The notes: a model not told the origin generated them from the sequence alone. A stretch of 64,000 nucleotides of DNA from JABDIP01 sp965212545 (GCA_965212545.1 CBDBVB010000021.1:248001-312000), one strand, 5' to 3'; shown: positions 55,138 through 63,943, counted from the stretch's first letter. Made by a program: numbers and translations.

Positions 55138-55176
55138 GTCGGTGCATCGAAGTCCCGCAGCCGGGGGCGATCGGAA

Positions 55177-56304
55177 ATGACGTCGATGAAGCCAACGGCG
55201 AACGACCTGCCGGACTGGACGGACAAGTACTTCACCCGGACCCGCGAGACCGTCGGCCGGTTCGGCGACTGCACCGCCACCTACGCCATCTTCATGCGGC
55301 GCCCGGTGGTCTGCGCGCCGCGGCTGGCGATCGACTGGCTTAAGCAGGTGGCGGCCGAGCGCGGCGTCACCCTCGACATCGATCTGCGCTATCGGGAAGG
55401 CAAATGGGTCGGCGCCGGCGAGCCGCTGATGTATGTCACCGGCCCGCTATATCACCTGATCGACACCGAAACGATCCTGCTGCAGAAGATCGGGCCCTGC
55501 TGCGTTGCGGCCTACAACGCCTACGTAATGTGCATCGAGCTGCCCGACGTCGGTTTCCTGGCGATGGATGCGCGGCATTGCGCCGGCATGGAGATGGCCG
55601 AGATGATGGCCTACGCCGCCAGCGTCGGGTCCGCTCGGGCGCGGCTGAAGGTCGGCGCCAAGGGCTTCATCGGCAACGCGACCGACGCCACGGCGCATTT
55701 CTTTGGTGAGGAGAAGGGGTTCGGCACCATGCCGCACGCCCTGATCGGCTATGCCGGTTCGACGGTGCGGGCGGCGGAGATGTTCAAAGAGGCGCAGCCC
55801 GACACGCCGCTGACCGTGCTGGTCGACTATTTCGGCATGGAGGTGACGGACAGCCTGGCGGTCTGCCGCCGGTTTCCGGAACTTGCGGCGGCGGGCGAGC
55901 TGGCGGTGCGGATCGACACCCCCGGCGGCCGCTATATGGAGGGGTTGGACCCGCCAACCTCCTATGCGGCGTTGGAACGCCACGTGCCGTCGGCGGTCCG
56001 CGGCTATCGCGACGAGGCCGAGCTGCGGTACCTGATCGGCACCGGCGTGTCGGCGGCGGCCGTGCATTATCTGCGCGATCAACTGGACGAGGCCGGCTTC
56101 GACAAGGTCCGGATCGTCGCCTCCAGCGGCTTCAATCCGGCCAAATGCCGTGTCATGGCCTTCGCCCAGGCCCCGATCGACGTGGTCGGCACAGGCAGCT
56201 ACCTGCCGGAACGCTGGAGCGAGACCTACGCCACCGCCGACATCGTCGAATATGACGGCAAACCGATGGTCAAGGTCGGCCGCGAGTTCCTGCTGCGGCG
56301 GTAA
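55177..56304 (+). CDS. nicotinate phosphoribosyltransferase
   Basis: 375 residues, the short form of the family. DLPDWTDKYFTRTRETVG at the N-terminus, ARHCAGMEMAEMMAYAASVG near residue 132, FGTMPHALIGYAGS near 190 and VRIVASSGFNPAKC near 308 match the nicotinate/quinolinate phosphoribosyltransferase barrel. The KVGREFL C-terminus is typical. It converts nicotinate and PRPP to nicotinate mononucleotide in NAD salvage. The gene follows the DAHP synthase on the same strand and may be cotranscribed. Confidence 0.9.
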   Translation: MTSMKPTANDLPDWTDKYFTRTRETVGRFGDCTATYAIFMRRPVVCAPRLAIDWLKQVAAERGVTLDIDLRYREGKWVGAGEPLMYVTGPLYHLIDTETILLQKIGPCCVAAYNAYVMCIELPDVGFLAMDARHCAGMEMAEMMAYAASVGSARARLKVGAKGFIGNATDATAHFFGEEKGFGTMPHALIGYAGSTVRAAEMFKEAQPDTPLTVLVDYFGMEVTDSLAVCRRFPELAAAGELAVRIDTPGGRYMEGLDPPTSYAALERHVPSAVRGYRDEAELRYLIGTGVSAAAVHYLRDQLDEAGFDKVRIVASSGFNPAKCRVMAFAQAPIDVVGTGSYLPERWSETYATADIVEYDGKPMVKVGREFLLRR

Positions 56305-56328
56305 GCTGCGTAAGCAGACCGGCAGGGC

Positions 56329-56754
56329 CTATTGCGATTTGTGATTTTTTTCTCGCAGATATCGCGGCCGATCTGCCTGTCGCCGGTTCCCTCTCAAGTG
56401 CGGTCGAAAGGTGTGCCATCGCCCTGCAGACACGCGCTGTCGCACATGACCTCGATAGTCCTTCGGATTGAGTGGAAAAGCCCTGCGGTGACGGCGTCGA
56501 TTGCAGAAGGTGCAGGCCGCGACCAGATTTACTCGCTGATCAGAACCACCGTCACTTTTTGCATGCAAATGCTCAACCGTGCATCGCATCTGTTTCGATT
56601 GGCGTTTTGTCAGCCTATGACGCTGGGCAAACTCGGTCGGGCTTTCAGTCTTGGGCTCCCACATCGGATATTCGCAGTAATGGCAGAGCCAATCCTGCTC
56701 ATTGGCAATCAATGTGCGCAGATATGAAATGAGGGAAGAATTGTTTTTCGGCAT
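56329..56754 (-). CDS. HNH endonuclease
   Basis: 141 residues from ATG 56754, preceded by GGAGAAGC. Zinc-finger HNH layout: CHYCEYPM near residue 29, TVEHLHAKSDGGSDQRVNL (His-Leu-His and the downstream Asn) near 60, and AACTFCNRRRH near 80. These place four Cys and the His/Asn metal site as expected. A basic C-terminal tail (HVRQRVSAGRWHTFRPH) probably contacts DNA. Visibly lower GC than the neighbours suggests transfer. No methylase or phage gene is alongside. A small hairpin lies in its leader. Confidence 0.82.
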   Translation of the reverse strand: MPKNNSSLISYLRTLIANEQDWLCHYCEYPMWEPKTESPTEFAQRHRLTKRQSKQMRCTVEHLHAKSDGGSDQRVNLVAACTFCNRRRHRRAFPLNPKDYRGHVRQRVSAGRWHTFRPHLRGNRRQADRPRYLREKNHKSQ

Positions 56755-56786
56755 TTGAGCTTCTCCGGTCCAGTGAACAATGACCT

Positions 56787-56806
56787 GCACAAACTCCTGT
56801 TTGTGC
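56787..56806 (-). promoter_or_regulatory. hairpin in the HNH leader
   Basis: Minus strand: GCACAAAC and GTTTGTGC (8-base arms) pair perfectly around the loop AGGA, about 33 bases upstream of the HNH ATG. The loop is a Shine-Dalgarno-like sequence that would be exposed or hidden by this fold. No T-run. Could be a regulatory RNA element or a protein-binding site. Confidence 0.4.
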
Positions 56807-57033
56807 CGTCGTCTGCTGCACCGGCTGCTCAATAACTTACGAAATGCCCGTCTATACCGACATCTCCAGCAGCAAGCCATCCACTCATATTGAACGTTGC
56901 ATGCCCTCGCAGTCTCGCACGTATCTCGATTAGAGCCAATGATCAATTCGCTTTGAAGTTTGGTATGTGGGAAGGCGACTGTCTCATTGAGTGTCTGCTC
57001 CTGCACGCAAAGCTATCCTGCCCTCAACAGCGG

Positions 57034-57753
57034 TTACTCGGAATGGGTCGCTGTGACGGCGCCCAGCGAAAGGTCTACCAGATCGGTCAGCGTCGTCTGA
57101 CGCTCGCCGGCATCGATCTGCTTTTCGGTGATCAGGCAGTCGGTCATGGCGCAGATGGACAGCGCCTTGGCGCCATATCGGGCGGCGAGCGTGTAGAGAG
57201 CGCTGGTCTCCATTTCGACGCCGAGGACGCCATGGTTTCGAAGCCGGTCGTAGAACGCCAGGCCGCCATCGGCATAGAAGACATCGGTCGAGACGATCGC
57301 GCCCACATGGTGGCGTTTGCTAAGGCCTTCCGCCGTCTCGACGGCACGGCGCAACAGGTCGAAATCCGCGGGCGGCGCAAAATCGAATGGGCCGAAATAG
57401 GACCGGTTCATGCTGCTGTCCGTGCAGGCGGTCATGGCGATGATCGTATCGCGGATTTCGACGCGCTTGTTGAGGCCGCCGCAAGTCCCCACCCGAACCA
57501 ATGACTTCACGCCGTATTTGGTAAGCAGTTCGGTCACGTAGATTGCCAGCGAAGGCTGACCCATGCCGGTCGCCTGAACGCTGACCTTCGTGCCTTTGTA
57601 AAAGCCGGTGAAGCCCAGACAGTTTCGCACCTGATTGACGCAGCGCGCGTCGTCGAAGAACGTCTCGGCGATCCACTTGGCGCGCAACGGGTCCCCTGGC
57701 AGCAGGACGATCTCCGCGTAGTCGTCCGATGCGGCTTCAAGATGGGGTGTCAT
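57034..57753 (-). CDS. deoD: purine-nucleoside phosphorylase
   Basis: 239 residues from ATG 57753 (MTPHLEAASDD), matching the N-terminus of known DeoD better than ATG 57771. GAGGG lies 8 bases upstream. Motifs: IVLLPGDPLRAKWIAETFF near residue 16, VQATGMGQPSLAIYVTELL near 58, RVGTCGGL near 84, EMETSALYTLAARYG near 178 and AMTDCLIT near 200 with the base-binding Asp. It phosphorolyses adenosine, inosine and guanosine to base plus ribose-1-P. It lies beside an exported SAM hydrolase that would release adenosine. Confidence 0.92.
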   Translation of the reverse strand: MTPHLEAASDDYAEIVLLPGDPLRAKWIAETFFDDARCVNQVRNCLGFTGFYKGTKVSVQATGMGQPSLAIYVTELLTKYGVKSLVRVGTCGGLNKRVEIRDTIIAMTACTDSSMNRSYFGPFDFAPPADFDLLRRAVETAEGLSKRHHVGAIVSTDVFYADGGLAFYDRLRNHGVLGVEMETSALYTLAARYGAKALSICAMTDCLITEKQIDAGERQTTLTDLVDLSLGAVTATHSE

Positions 57754-57874
57754 GGGATAAGCCCTCGCCAAGCGGTTTTGCTAAGAGTGGTCGCTGTTTG
57801 CGGCAGTATACTGAAGTCTCGATCGGTCCGGTAATCCGCCCTGACCACTGCCCCTGCAACCTAGGGAGAGCAAC

Positions 57875-58228
57875 ATGGCCGTACAGCGCATTGTCACGGA
57901 TATTGCCGCCGACCGCCTGTCGGATGCCCAGGCGTTCTATGGCGACCTCCTCGGCTTGGAACTCGTCATGGATCTCGGCTGGATCATGACCTTTGCGTCC
58001 GACGGCGCGGTCCGCCCGCAGATCAGCATCGCCAGCGAAGGCGGCTCGGGAACCCCCGTGCCGGATATGTCGATCGAGGTCGACGACGTCGATGAAGCCT
58101 ATCGCCGGGCTAAAGCCGGTGGCTTCGAGATCCCCTATGAACTTACCGACGAGCCCTGGGGAGTGCGCCGCTTCTACGTGCGCGACCCATTCGGCAAGCT
58201 GGTCAACATCCTCTCTCACTCGGGCTAG
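57875..58228 (+). CDS. VOC (glyoxalase/dioxygenase-fold) protein
   Basis: 117 residues. Two beta-alpha-beta-beta-beta repeats: AVQRIVTDIAADRLSDAQAF then YGDLLGLELVMDLGWIMTFAS, and MSIEVDDVDEAYRRAKAGGF then GVRRFYVRDPFGKLVNIL. The C-terminal RRFYVRDPFGKLVNIL is the usual glyoxalase-like end. Metal-binding residues of true glyoxalase I are not all obvious, so it may be a resistance or unknown VOC protein. AGGGAGAG precedes the ATG. It lies between deoD (divergent) and the exported SAM hydrolase gene, 81 bases apart. Confidence 0.85.
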   Translation: MAVQRIVTDIAADRLSDAQAFYGDLLGLELVMDLGWIMTFASDGAVRPQISIASEGGSGTPVPDMSIEVDDVDEAYRRAKAGGFEIPYELTDEPWGVRRFYVRDPFGKLVNILSHSG

Positions 58229-58309
58229 TCGCAGGTTAAGCCTCGCCGCGTCGGGTCGAGTGTGGAATCATTCCGCATCAATCATGAACATCTGCAAGGG
58301 GAGGCCAGG

Positions 58310-59242
58310 ATGGGTCTTATGAAATATTTGGGAATGACGCTGGCGTCGCTGTGGGCCGCCGCGTTGCTGTATGCCGCGGCGACCGCGCCGGCATGGGCCG
58401 AGGATCCGGCTGGGATCGTCGTCTACCAGTCCGATTTCGGTCTGAAGGACGGCGCGGTCTCGGCCATGCGTGGCGTCGCGTTGACGGTCGACCCGGACCT
58501 GCGGCTGGAGAACCTGACCCATGAGATCCCGCCGTTCAACATCTGGGAAGGCGCTTATCGGCTGAACACCACCGCGCCGTATTGGCCGGCCGGCACGGTG
58601 TTCGTATCGGTGGTCGATCCGGGCGTGGGGACGGACCGCAAATCCGTGGTGCTGAAGACCGAGTCTGGCCATTACTTCGTGTCGCCGGACAACGGCACCC
58701 TGACCCTGGTCGCGGATACGCTCGGCATCGCCGAAGTGCGGGAGATCGACGAGGCGCGCAACCGCTTGGAAGGGTCGGAGCAGTCCTACACCTTCCATGG
58801 CCGCGACGTGTACTCCTATACCGGAGCGCGCCTTGCCTCCGGTGTCGCCACCTTCGAGGAGGTCGGCCCTGTGCTGCCGCCGGCGGTCACCCGGCTGGAG
58901 TATCAGCAGGCAGCGGTCGAAGGCTCCACGGTCACCGGCACGATCCCGATCCTGGACGTCCAATACGGCAATGTCTGGACCAACATCGATCGCGAGACCT
59001 TCGCCCAGCTCGGCGTCGAAAAAGGCACCGAGCTCGGGGTGAAGATCTACAACGGCGACGACATGGTCTATGACGCGAAGATCCCCTACGTGTCGACCTT
59101 CGGCGACGTGCCGCAGGACGACCCGCTGATTTACCTCAACAGCGTCAACAACGTGTCATTCGCCATCAACTGGGGCAATTTCGCCTATGCCAATGGCGTC
59201 AGCTCCGGGCCCGAATGGCGGGTCGAGGTGACCAAGTTCTAG
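58310..59242 (+). CDS. exported S-adenosylmethionine hydrolase (DUF62 family)
   Basis: 310 residues from ATG 58310, with AAGGGGAGG at the right distance. A signal peptide (MTLASLWAAALLYAAATA) ends near APAWAE at about residue 28. The DUF62/SAM hydroxide adenosyltransferase fold follows: GIVVYQSDFGLKDGAVSAMRG with its Asp, FVSVVDPGVGTDRKSVVL with Asp-Pro-Gly-Val-Gly, FVSPDNGTLTLV and YTFHGRDVYSYTGARLASG with the His-Gly-Arg-Asp-x-Tyr pattern. These enzymes use hydroxide or halide to split SAM into adenosine (or halo-adenosine) and methionine. An exported version is unusual. Confidence 0.88.
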   Translation: MGLMKYLGMTLASLWAAALLYAAATAPAWAEDPAGIVVYQSDFGLKDGAVSAMRGVALTVDPDLRLENLTHEIPPFNIWEGAYRLNTTAPYWPAGTVFVSVVDPGVGTDRKSVVLKTESGHYFVSPDNGTLTLVADTLGIAEVREIDEARNRLEGSEQSYTFHGRDVYSYTGARLASGVATFEEVGPVLPPAVTRLEYQQAAVEGSTVTGTIPILDVQYGNVWTNIDRETFAQLGVEKGTELGVKIYNGDDMVYDAKIPYVSTFGDVPQDDPLIYLNSVNNVSFAINWGNFAYANGVSSGPEWRVEVTKF

Positions 59243-59255
59243 AATTCCGCATCGG

Positions 59256-59284
59256 ATGCGGGCCGCAAATTCGGCGGCCCGCAT
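59256..59284 (+). terminator. strong hairpin after the SAM hydrolase gene
   Basis: ATGCGGGCCGC (59256-59266) and GCGGCCCGCAT (59274-59284) pair perfectly over 11 bases around the loop AAATTCG, 14 bases after the stop codon. No T-run follows, so it resembles a Rho-assisted or 3'-protective hairpin rather than a full intrinsic terminator. Confidence 0.6.
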
Positions 59285-59407
59285 GCGTCGCCGACCGGTC
59301 TGCATTCGAGGGGGCTGGTAGCTCGTCCGAATTCCTGACGGGCCCCAAAGATTTTCCGTCAGGTTGCAGGTAAGCGACTGTATCCGCCGAACGCTGTCGG
59401 CGCGTTG

Positions 59408-60415
59408 TCAGAGGCGTTTCGGGACGACGAGACTGTGGAGTTCGCAGGACGCGGGGCCGATCTCCGACCAATGCCGGTCCTGCCAGACCAGCGTCGCGAG
59501 CGCCCCGGCCGGAAAACGCTTCCTGATCTCTTTGCAGCCTTTCGCGTCGCCGCCACTGACCAGTCTCAGGGCGAGCGCATGGATGCCAGGATTGTGTCCC
59601 ACCACCATGACCGAAGCCAGGCTGTCCGGCAGCCGCCGGAGCCGGTTGAGAAGGCCACGCTCGCCGAACCTGCGGATCCTGGAGTCGAACGTCGTCGACA
59701 CGTCCTCGCCAATGGCGGGAAGGATACCCGTCAGCGTCTGGCGCGCCCGGGCTGCGGATGAACACAAGACGAGGTCCGGCTTCAATTCCATGAATTCGAG
59801 ATAGCGTCGCATCTTCTCCAGTGCGTGCTCGCCACGCGGCGACAATGGACGCTCGAAATCCCGAAGGTTCGGGTCGGCCCGGCGCGCCTTGGCGTGCCGA
59901 AGAAGATAGATCATCCGCCCCGGCCGGTTCGCGGCGGCGGCTCGGTGATCAGATGGTTTGGCGCTCCCCGGTTCGGCGGCCCGGGCCGCTTCGATCGCAT
60001 CGGGCAAACGGCGAACGATCTCCTTCAGCTTCTTCTCGTTGACGCGCTTCGACGCTTCGCAGAGCGTCATCCATTCCCGCTGCCGGATCTGCATTTCGGG
60101 CCAGGCATCCTTCTCTACGCGCACTTCCATGGGGAACACTTCGACTTTGCAAGTCCCGCCCCATTTCCTATAGCGGTAGGTGCCAAGGCTTTCAGCCCCG
60201 ACCTGGCCGTCGACACCGGCTTCCTCCCGGGCCTCCTTGGCCGCCGATTGCGGCGCCGTCATGCCGGGCTCCACGATCCCCTTGGGAAGCACCCAGCGGG
60301 AGCGCTTGCGCGAGGTCACTAGCAAGACCTCGAGGCCATCGGGCCCCTGCCGATAGGGCAGCACGGCGGACTGGCGATATATCCAATCCGGAAGATGCGC
60401 CGGTTCCGAAGTCAT
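59408..60415 (-). CDS. Nudix hydrolase fused to SixA-type histidine phosphatase
   Basis: 335 residues. The N-terminal domain (1-145) contains the complete Nudix box, GIVEPGMTAPQSAAKEAREE-AGV, after SRWVLPKG, as in diphosphoinositol or dinucleoside polyphosphate hydrolases. A linker of about 25 residues leads to a SixA/histidine phosphatase domain from residue 168: MIYLLRHAKARRAD (phospho-acceptor His), LCSSAARARQTL and VVGHNPGIHAL. A similar order of domains occurs in mycobacterial MutT1, but the branches look different. The two activities may clean a phosphorylated nucleotide or phosphohistidine in sequence. It is alone on its strand. Confidence 0.88.
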   Translation of the reverse strand: MTSEPAHLPDWIYRQSAVLPYRQGPDGLEVLLVTSRKRSRWVLPKGIVEPGMTAPQSAAKEAREEAGVDGQVGAESLGTYRYRKWGGTCKVEVFPMEVRVEKDAWPEMQIRQREWMTLCEASKRVNEKKLKEIVRRLPDAIEAARAAEPGSAKPSDHRAAAANRPGRMIYLLRHAKARRADPNLRDFERPLSPRGEHALEKMRRYLEFMELKPDLVLCSSAARARQTLTGILPAIGEDVSTTFDSRIRRFGERGLLNRLRRLPDSLASVMVVGHNPGIHALALRLVSGGDAKGCKEIRKRFPAGALATLVWQDRHWSEIGPASCELHSLVVPKRL

Positions 60416-60643
60416 TGGTCCGCCCCTTCGACGAATGAATCCCCTTGTGCCATCTCTCCCGTTGGCCGCGAAGCGGGGTCTGGCCGGCTTCGCCGCTCCG
60501 ACCGCTCAACCTCCGGGCGTCGACTGTCGAGCGGCAGTGCCGTCAAGCAAGCCAAACGATCCATGAAGGTCGGAAGCGCGCGCACCACGGTTTGCCTACA
60601 TCGGGAACCCCGGAAAACGGCTAGAGAGGATCCTTCGGTGCGC

Positions 60644-61465
60644 TCAGCAGCGGCTCTGACCGCGCTCCACGAGGGTCGCCAACACCTCGTCGGGATCGCG
60701 CTTCCACCAATTCTCGGCCGAAAAGATCTCAACCTCGCAAAGTCCGGCAAACCCTGCAGCTTCCACCATGGCGCGGATTCCCGGGATGTCTATGACGCCG
60801 TCCCCCATCATGCCGCGATCCGTCAGTAGATCCCGCGTCGGGACCAACCAGTCGCAGATGTGGAAGGCGAGCAGCCGATCCGGTCCGGCGCGCGTGATCT
60901 GACGGGCGAGTTCAGGATCCCACCAGACGTGATAGACGTCGAGCGCGACACCGATGCCATCGCCGAGGGCGTCGCAGATATCGAGGGCTTGGCCGATCGT
61001 GTTCACGCATGCGCGGTCGGCCGCATACATCGGGTGAAGCGGTTCAATCGCAATCGGCATGCCGGCCGTGCGCGCATAGTCGAGGGTTCGGGCAAGCCCG
61101 TCCGCCACCATAGCCCGCGCGCCCTCAAGGTCGCGCGACCCCGGCAACAGGCCGCCAACCACCATGACGAGGCAATCCGCTCCGATTGCCACCGCTTCGT
61201 CGACCGCCCGCCGGTTGTCATCCAGGACGGCCGGAGTCAGGGAACCGTCGGCCGTGTACCAGCCACCGCGGCACAAGCCGGACACCGTCAGCCCGGCATC
61301 GCCGATCATTGCCGCTGCCTCGCGGACTCCCGCCTCGTGCAACTTGTCACGCCAGGGCGCGATGCCGCCGATTCCATGCCGGACGCACCCTTCTACGCAT
61401 TGTTGCAGGGTCCACTGCTCACGAACCGTTGCCGTATTGAGCGATAGCCTCGCCGCCTCGACCAT
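60644..61465 (-). CDS. sugar phosphate isomerase/epimerase (TIM-barrel, AP endonuclease 2 fold)
   Basis: 273 residues. TIM-barrel motifs of the xylose isomerase-like family: EQWTLQQCVEGCVRHGIGGI, CLVMVVGGLLPGSRD near 94, IAIEPLHPMYAADRA near 138 (metal-binding Glu/His), GIGVALDVYHVWWDPEL near 172 and GLCEVEIFSAENWW near 245 (second Glu). It should isomerise or epimerise a sugar or polyol derivative. Last gene of a three-gene operon; only 3 bases separate it from the DUF993 gene. Confidence 0.9.
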   Translation of the reverse strand: MVEAARLSLNTATVREQWTLQQCVEGCVRHGIGGIAPWRDKLHEAGVREAAAMIGDAGLTVSGLCRGGWYTADGSLTPAVLDDNRRAVDEAVAIGADCLVMVVGGLLPGSRDLEGARAMVADGLARTLDYARTAGMPIAIEPLHPMYAADRACVNTIGQALDICDALGDGIGVALDVYHVWWDPELARQITRAGPDRLLAFHICDWLVPTRDLLTDRGMMGDGVIDIPGIRAMVEAAGFAGLCEVEIFSAENWWKRDPDEVLATLVERGQSRC

Positions 61466-61468
61466 GGC

Positions 61469-62632
61469 CTAGACCCCCACGCCACGAGCCGCGAAGACCG
61501 GCCTCGCGCGCGCCGCCACTGCCTCGGGGTCGACGAACAGGCCCGCCCGGTCGGCAAGTCGGACGATCTCGGCGAGATGCACGGTGGATCGCGCGCTTTC
61601 CTGGCCGCCGACCATGGTGAAATGGTCCTGATGGCCGTTCAGATAGGCGAGAAACACCACGCCGGTCTTATAGAACCGGGTCGGCGCCCTGAAGATGTGA
61701 CGCGACAGCCCCACCGTCGGTTCGATCGCGGCCCGATATCCGTCGCGATTTCCACCCGCCAATGCCGAAAGCGCGCGGGCCGCCGCCCCCGCGATAGGAT
61801 CGAAGATCCCCAACAGCGCGTGTGAGAATCCCTGATCGTCGCCCTCGATCAGATCCGGGTAGTTGAAGTCGTCACCGGTATACATGCGCACACCGTCCGG
61901 CAGCCGGCGGCGCATCGCGATCTCCTTCTCCGCCGACAGCAACGAGATCTTGATCCCGTCGATCCTCGCGGCGTTGTCACGGATGATATCCAGGCAGGTG
62001 TCCGTGGCGGTGCCGTGGTCGGGCGACCCCCAATAGCCGTGCAGGGATGGATCGAACATCTCGCCCAGCCAATGAAGCAGGGCTGGTTGCAACAGCCCGC
62101 CGAGCACGCGGTCATAGACCCGGTGGTAGTCCTCCGGCCCCTCGGCCGCCGCCGCCAGGGCCCGCGACGCCATGAGGATGACGCGCCCACCAGCGGCCTC
62201 GACCGCCTCGCACTGCATCTCGTAGGCCGCAATCACCTCGTCGATCGTCGTGGCCGGACCGGGCACGAGGTGATCGGTGCCGGCGCCGCAGGCGACCAGA
62301 TGGTTGCCGGCGTCCGCCATCGCGACACTCTTCTTGATCAGTTCGAGCGATGTCGGCCAATCCAGTCCCATGCCGCGTTGGGCGGTGTCCATGGCTTCGG
62401 CGACACCAAAACCCAGCCCCCAGAGATGCTCCCGAAAGGCGAGGGTGCTGTCCCAATCGATCGCCGCGTCGATCCAGGGATCATTGTCGGCAAGCGGGTC
62501 GGCAACGACATGGGCCGCCGCGTAGGCGGTTCGGTTCCACGCGCCGCCTGCCGGCTCGGGGCGCGGACCCGCTGTCAGAGAGAACGCCTTGAGCTCTCCG
62601 GTCGCGGTCGGGAGTGTGATGGTCGCCGCCAT
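61469..62632 (-). CDS. DUF993 (dihydrodipicolinate synthase-fold) protein
   Basis: 387 residues. The sequence FREHLWGLGFGVAEAMDTA, IKKSVAMADAGNHLVACGAG, DGIKISLLSAEKEIAMRRRL (candidate Schiff-base Lys) and GDDFNYPDLIEGD is the DUF993 family, related to class I aldolases of the DHDPS type. It probably cleaves or forms a carbon-carbon bond in a sugar-derived intermediate. It lies between a Gfo/Idh/MocA oxidoreductase and a sugar isomerase, 3 bases from each, so a shared catabolic pathway is very likely. Confidence 0.88.
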   Translation of the reverse strand: MAATITLPTATGELKAFSLTAGPRPEPAGGAWNRTAYAAAHVVADPLADNDPWIDAAIDWDSTLAFREHLWGLGFGVAEAMDTAQRGMGLDWPTSLELIKKSVAMADAGNHLVACGAGTDHLVPGPATTIDEVIAAYEMQCEAVEAAGGRVILMASRALAAAAEGPEDYHRVYDRVLGGLLQPALLHWLGEMFDPSLHGYWGSPDHGTATDTCLDIIRDNAARIDGIKISLLSAEKEIAMRRRLPDGVRMYTGDDFNYPDLIEGDDQGFSHALLGIFDPIAGAAARALSALAGGNRDGYRAAIEPTVGLSRHIFRAPTRFYKTGVVFLAYLNGHQDHFTMVGGQESARSTVHLAEIVRLADRAGLFVDPEAVAARARPVFAARGVGV

Positions 62633-62635
62633 GGC

Positions 62636-63787
62636 CTAGACCTCGAGCTCGGGAATGTCGACCCAGCGGCGTTCGCGCCAGCTCTGATGGCCCAACTCGG
62701 CGAGCTGTACACCCTTGGCGCCCTCCAGCAGCGAATATCGCCACGGACCGTCCTCGGCGACATGGCGCAGGAACTGCTCCCATTGGACCTTGAAGCCGTT
62801 GTCGAACTCCATGTTGTCCGGGACCTCTTCCCAGTCTTCGAAGAAATTCATCGTCTGTGGCTGATCCGGATTCCAGACGGGCTTTGGCGTGTTCACGCGG
62901 TGCTGGCTGAAGCATTTGTGCAGGCCGGCGACAGCCGAACCATGCGTGCCATCGATCTGGAAAGTGACCAGATCGTCCCGCCGCACGCGAACGCACCAGC
63001 TCGAGTTGAGCTGGGCAATGATGCCTCCGTCGAGTTCAAAGGTCGCATAGGCCGCGTCGTCGGCGTCGGCGGCATAGTCCTGCCCGGCCTCGTCCCGGCG
63101 TCCGGGGATGTGTGTCGCGCCGAGGCAACTGACTGCTTTGACGGGTGCGACGACATTGTCGAGCACATAGCGCCAATGGCACAGCATGTCGGCGATGATG
63201 CCGCCGCCATCCGCCGCCCGATAGTTCCAGCTCGGGCGCTGCGCCGGCATCCAGTCGCCCTCGAACACCCAATAGCCGAACTCGCCACGAACCGAGAGGA
63301 TCCGGCCGAAGAAGCCGCTGTCGCGAAGCCGCTTCAGCTTGATGAGGCCGGGCAGATCGAGCTTGTCGTGCACAATGCCGTTCTTCACGCCCTTGTCGCG
63401 GGCATAGCGGGCGATCTCAAGCGCGTCGGCGAGCCGCTCGGAGACCGGCTTCTCGCAGTAGACGTGCTTGCCGGCGTCGATCGCCCGCTTCAGCAGGGTC
63501 GGACGCAGCCTCGTCGAGGCGGCGTCGAAGAAGACCGTATCGTCGGGGTTGGCGAGAGCCGCGTCGAGATCGGTGGTCCAGCGCTCGACGTCGTGCGTGC
63601 GGGCGAGTCCCTCGACCTTGTCCGGATTGCGCCCCACGAGGATGGGGTCGGGGACTAGCCGGGAGCCGTCGCCGAGCCCTAAGCCGCCTTGGTCGCGGAT
63701 CGCGAGGACGGACCGAATGAGATGCTGGTTCATCCCCATCCGCCCGGTGACGCCGTGCATGATGATCCCGATGCGGTGCTGTCTCAT
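62636..63787 (-). CDS. Gfo/Idh/MocA-family oxidoreductase
   Basis: 383 residues. Rossmann motif RIGIIMHGVTGRMG at the N-terminus, VYCEKPVSERLADAL near residue 123 with the catalytic Lys of the EKP motif, and NYRAADGGGIIADMLCHWRY near 193 holding the Asp/His pair. It oxidises a sugar or inositol derivative with NAD(P). First gene of a tight operon with DUF993 and sugar isomerase genes. Confidence 0.92.
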   Translation of the reverse strand: MRQHRIGIIMHGVTGRMGMNQHLIRSVLAIRDQGGLGLGDGSRLVPDPILVGRNPDKVEGLARTHDVERWTTDLDAALANPDDTVFFDAASTRLRPTLLKRAIDAGKHVYCEKPVSERLADALEIARYARDKGVKNGIVHDKLDLPGLIKLKRLRDSGFFGRILSVRGEFGYWVFEGDWMPAQRPSWNYRAADGGGIIADMLCHWRYVLDNVVAPVKAVSCLGATHIPGRRDEAGQDYAADADDAAYATFELDGGIIAQLNSSWCVRVRRDDLVTFQIDGTHGSAVAGLHKCFSQHRVNTPKPVWNPDQPQTMNFFEDWEEVPDNMEFDNGFKVQWEQFLRHVAEDGPWRYSLLEGAKGVQLAELGHQSWRERRWVDIPELEV

Positions 63788-63943
63788 CGCGTGAATACCC
63801 CATGACCTGCGAAAAGCGTGTTGGTGGAAGAACGCCCGCCCGGGCCCGTTGTCGGGACCCGTGCAGCGTTAGCGCATTGCCCGGGGAGGCTCTCGCGCTC
63901 CTCGGCAAGCAACCCGTGGCAAAGCGAAGGCCTCAGCATGCCC

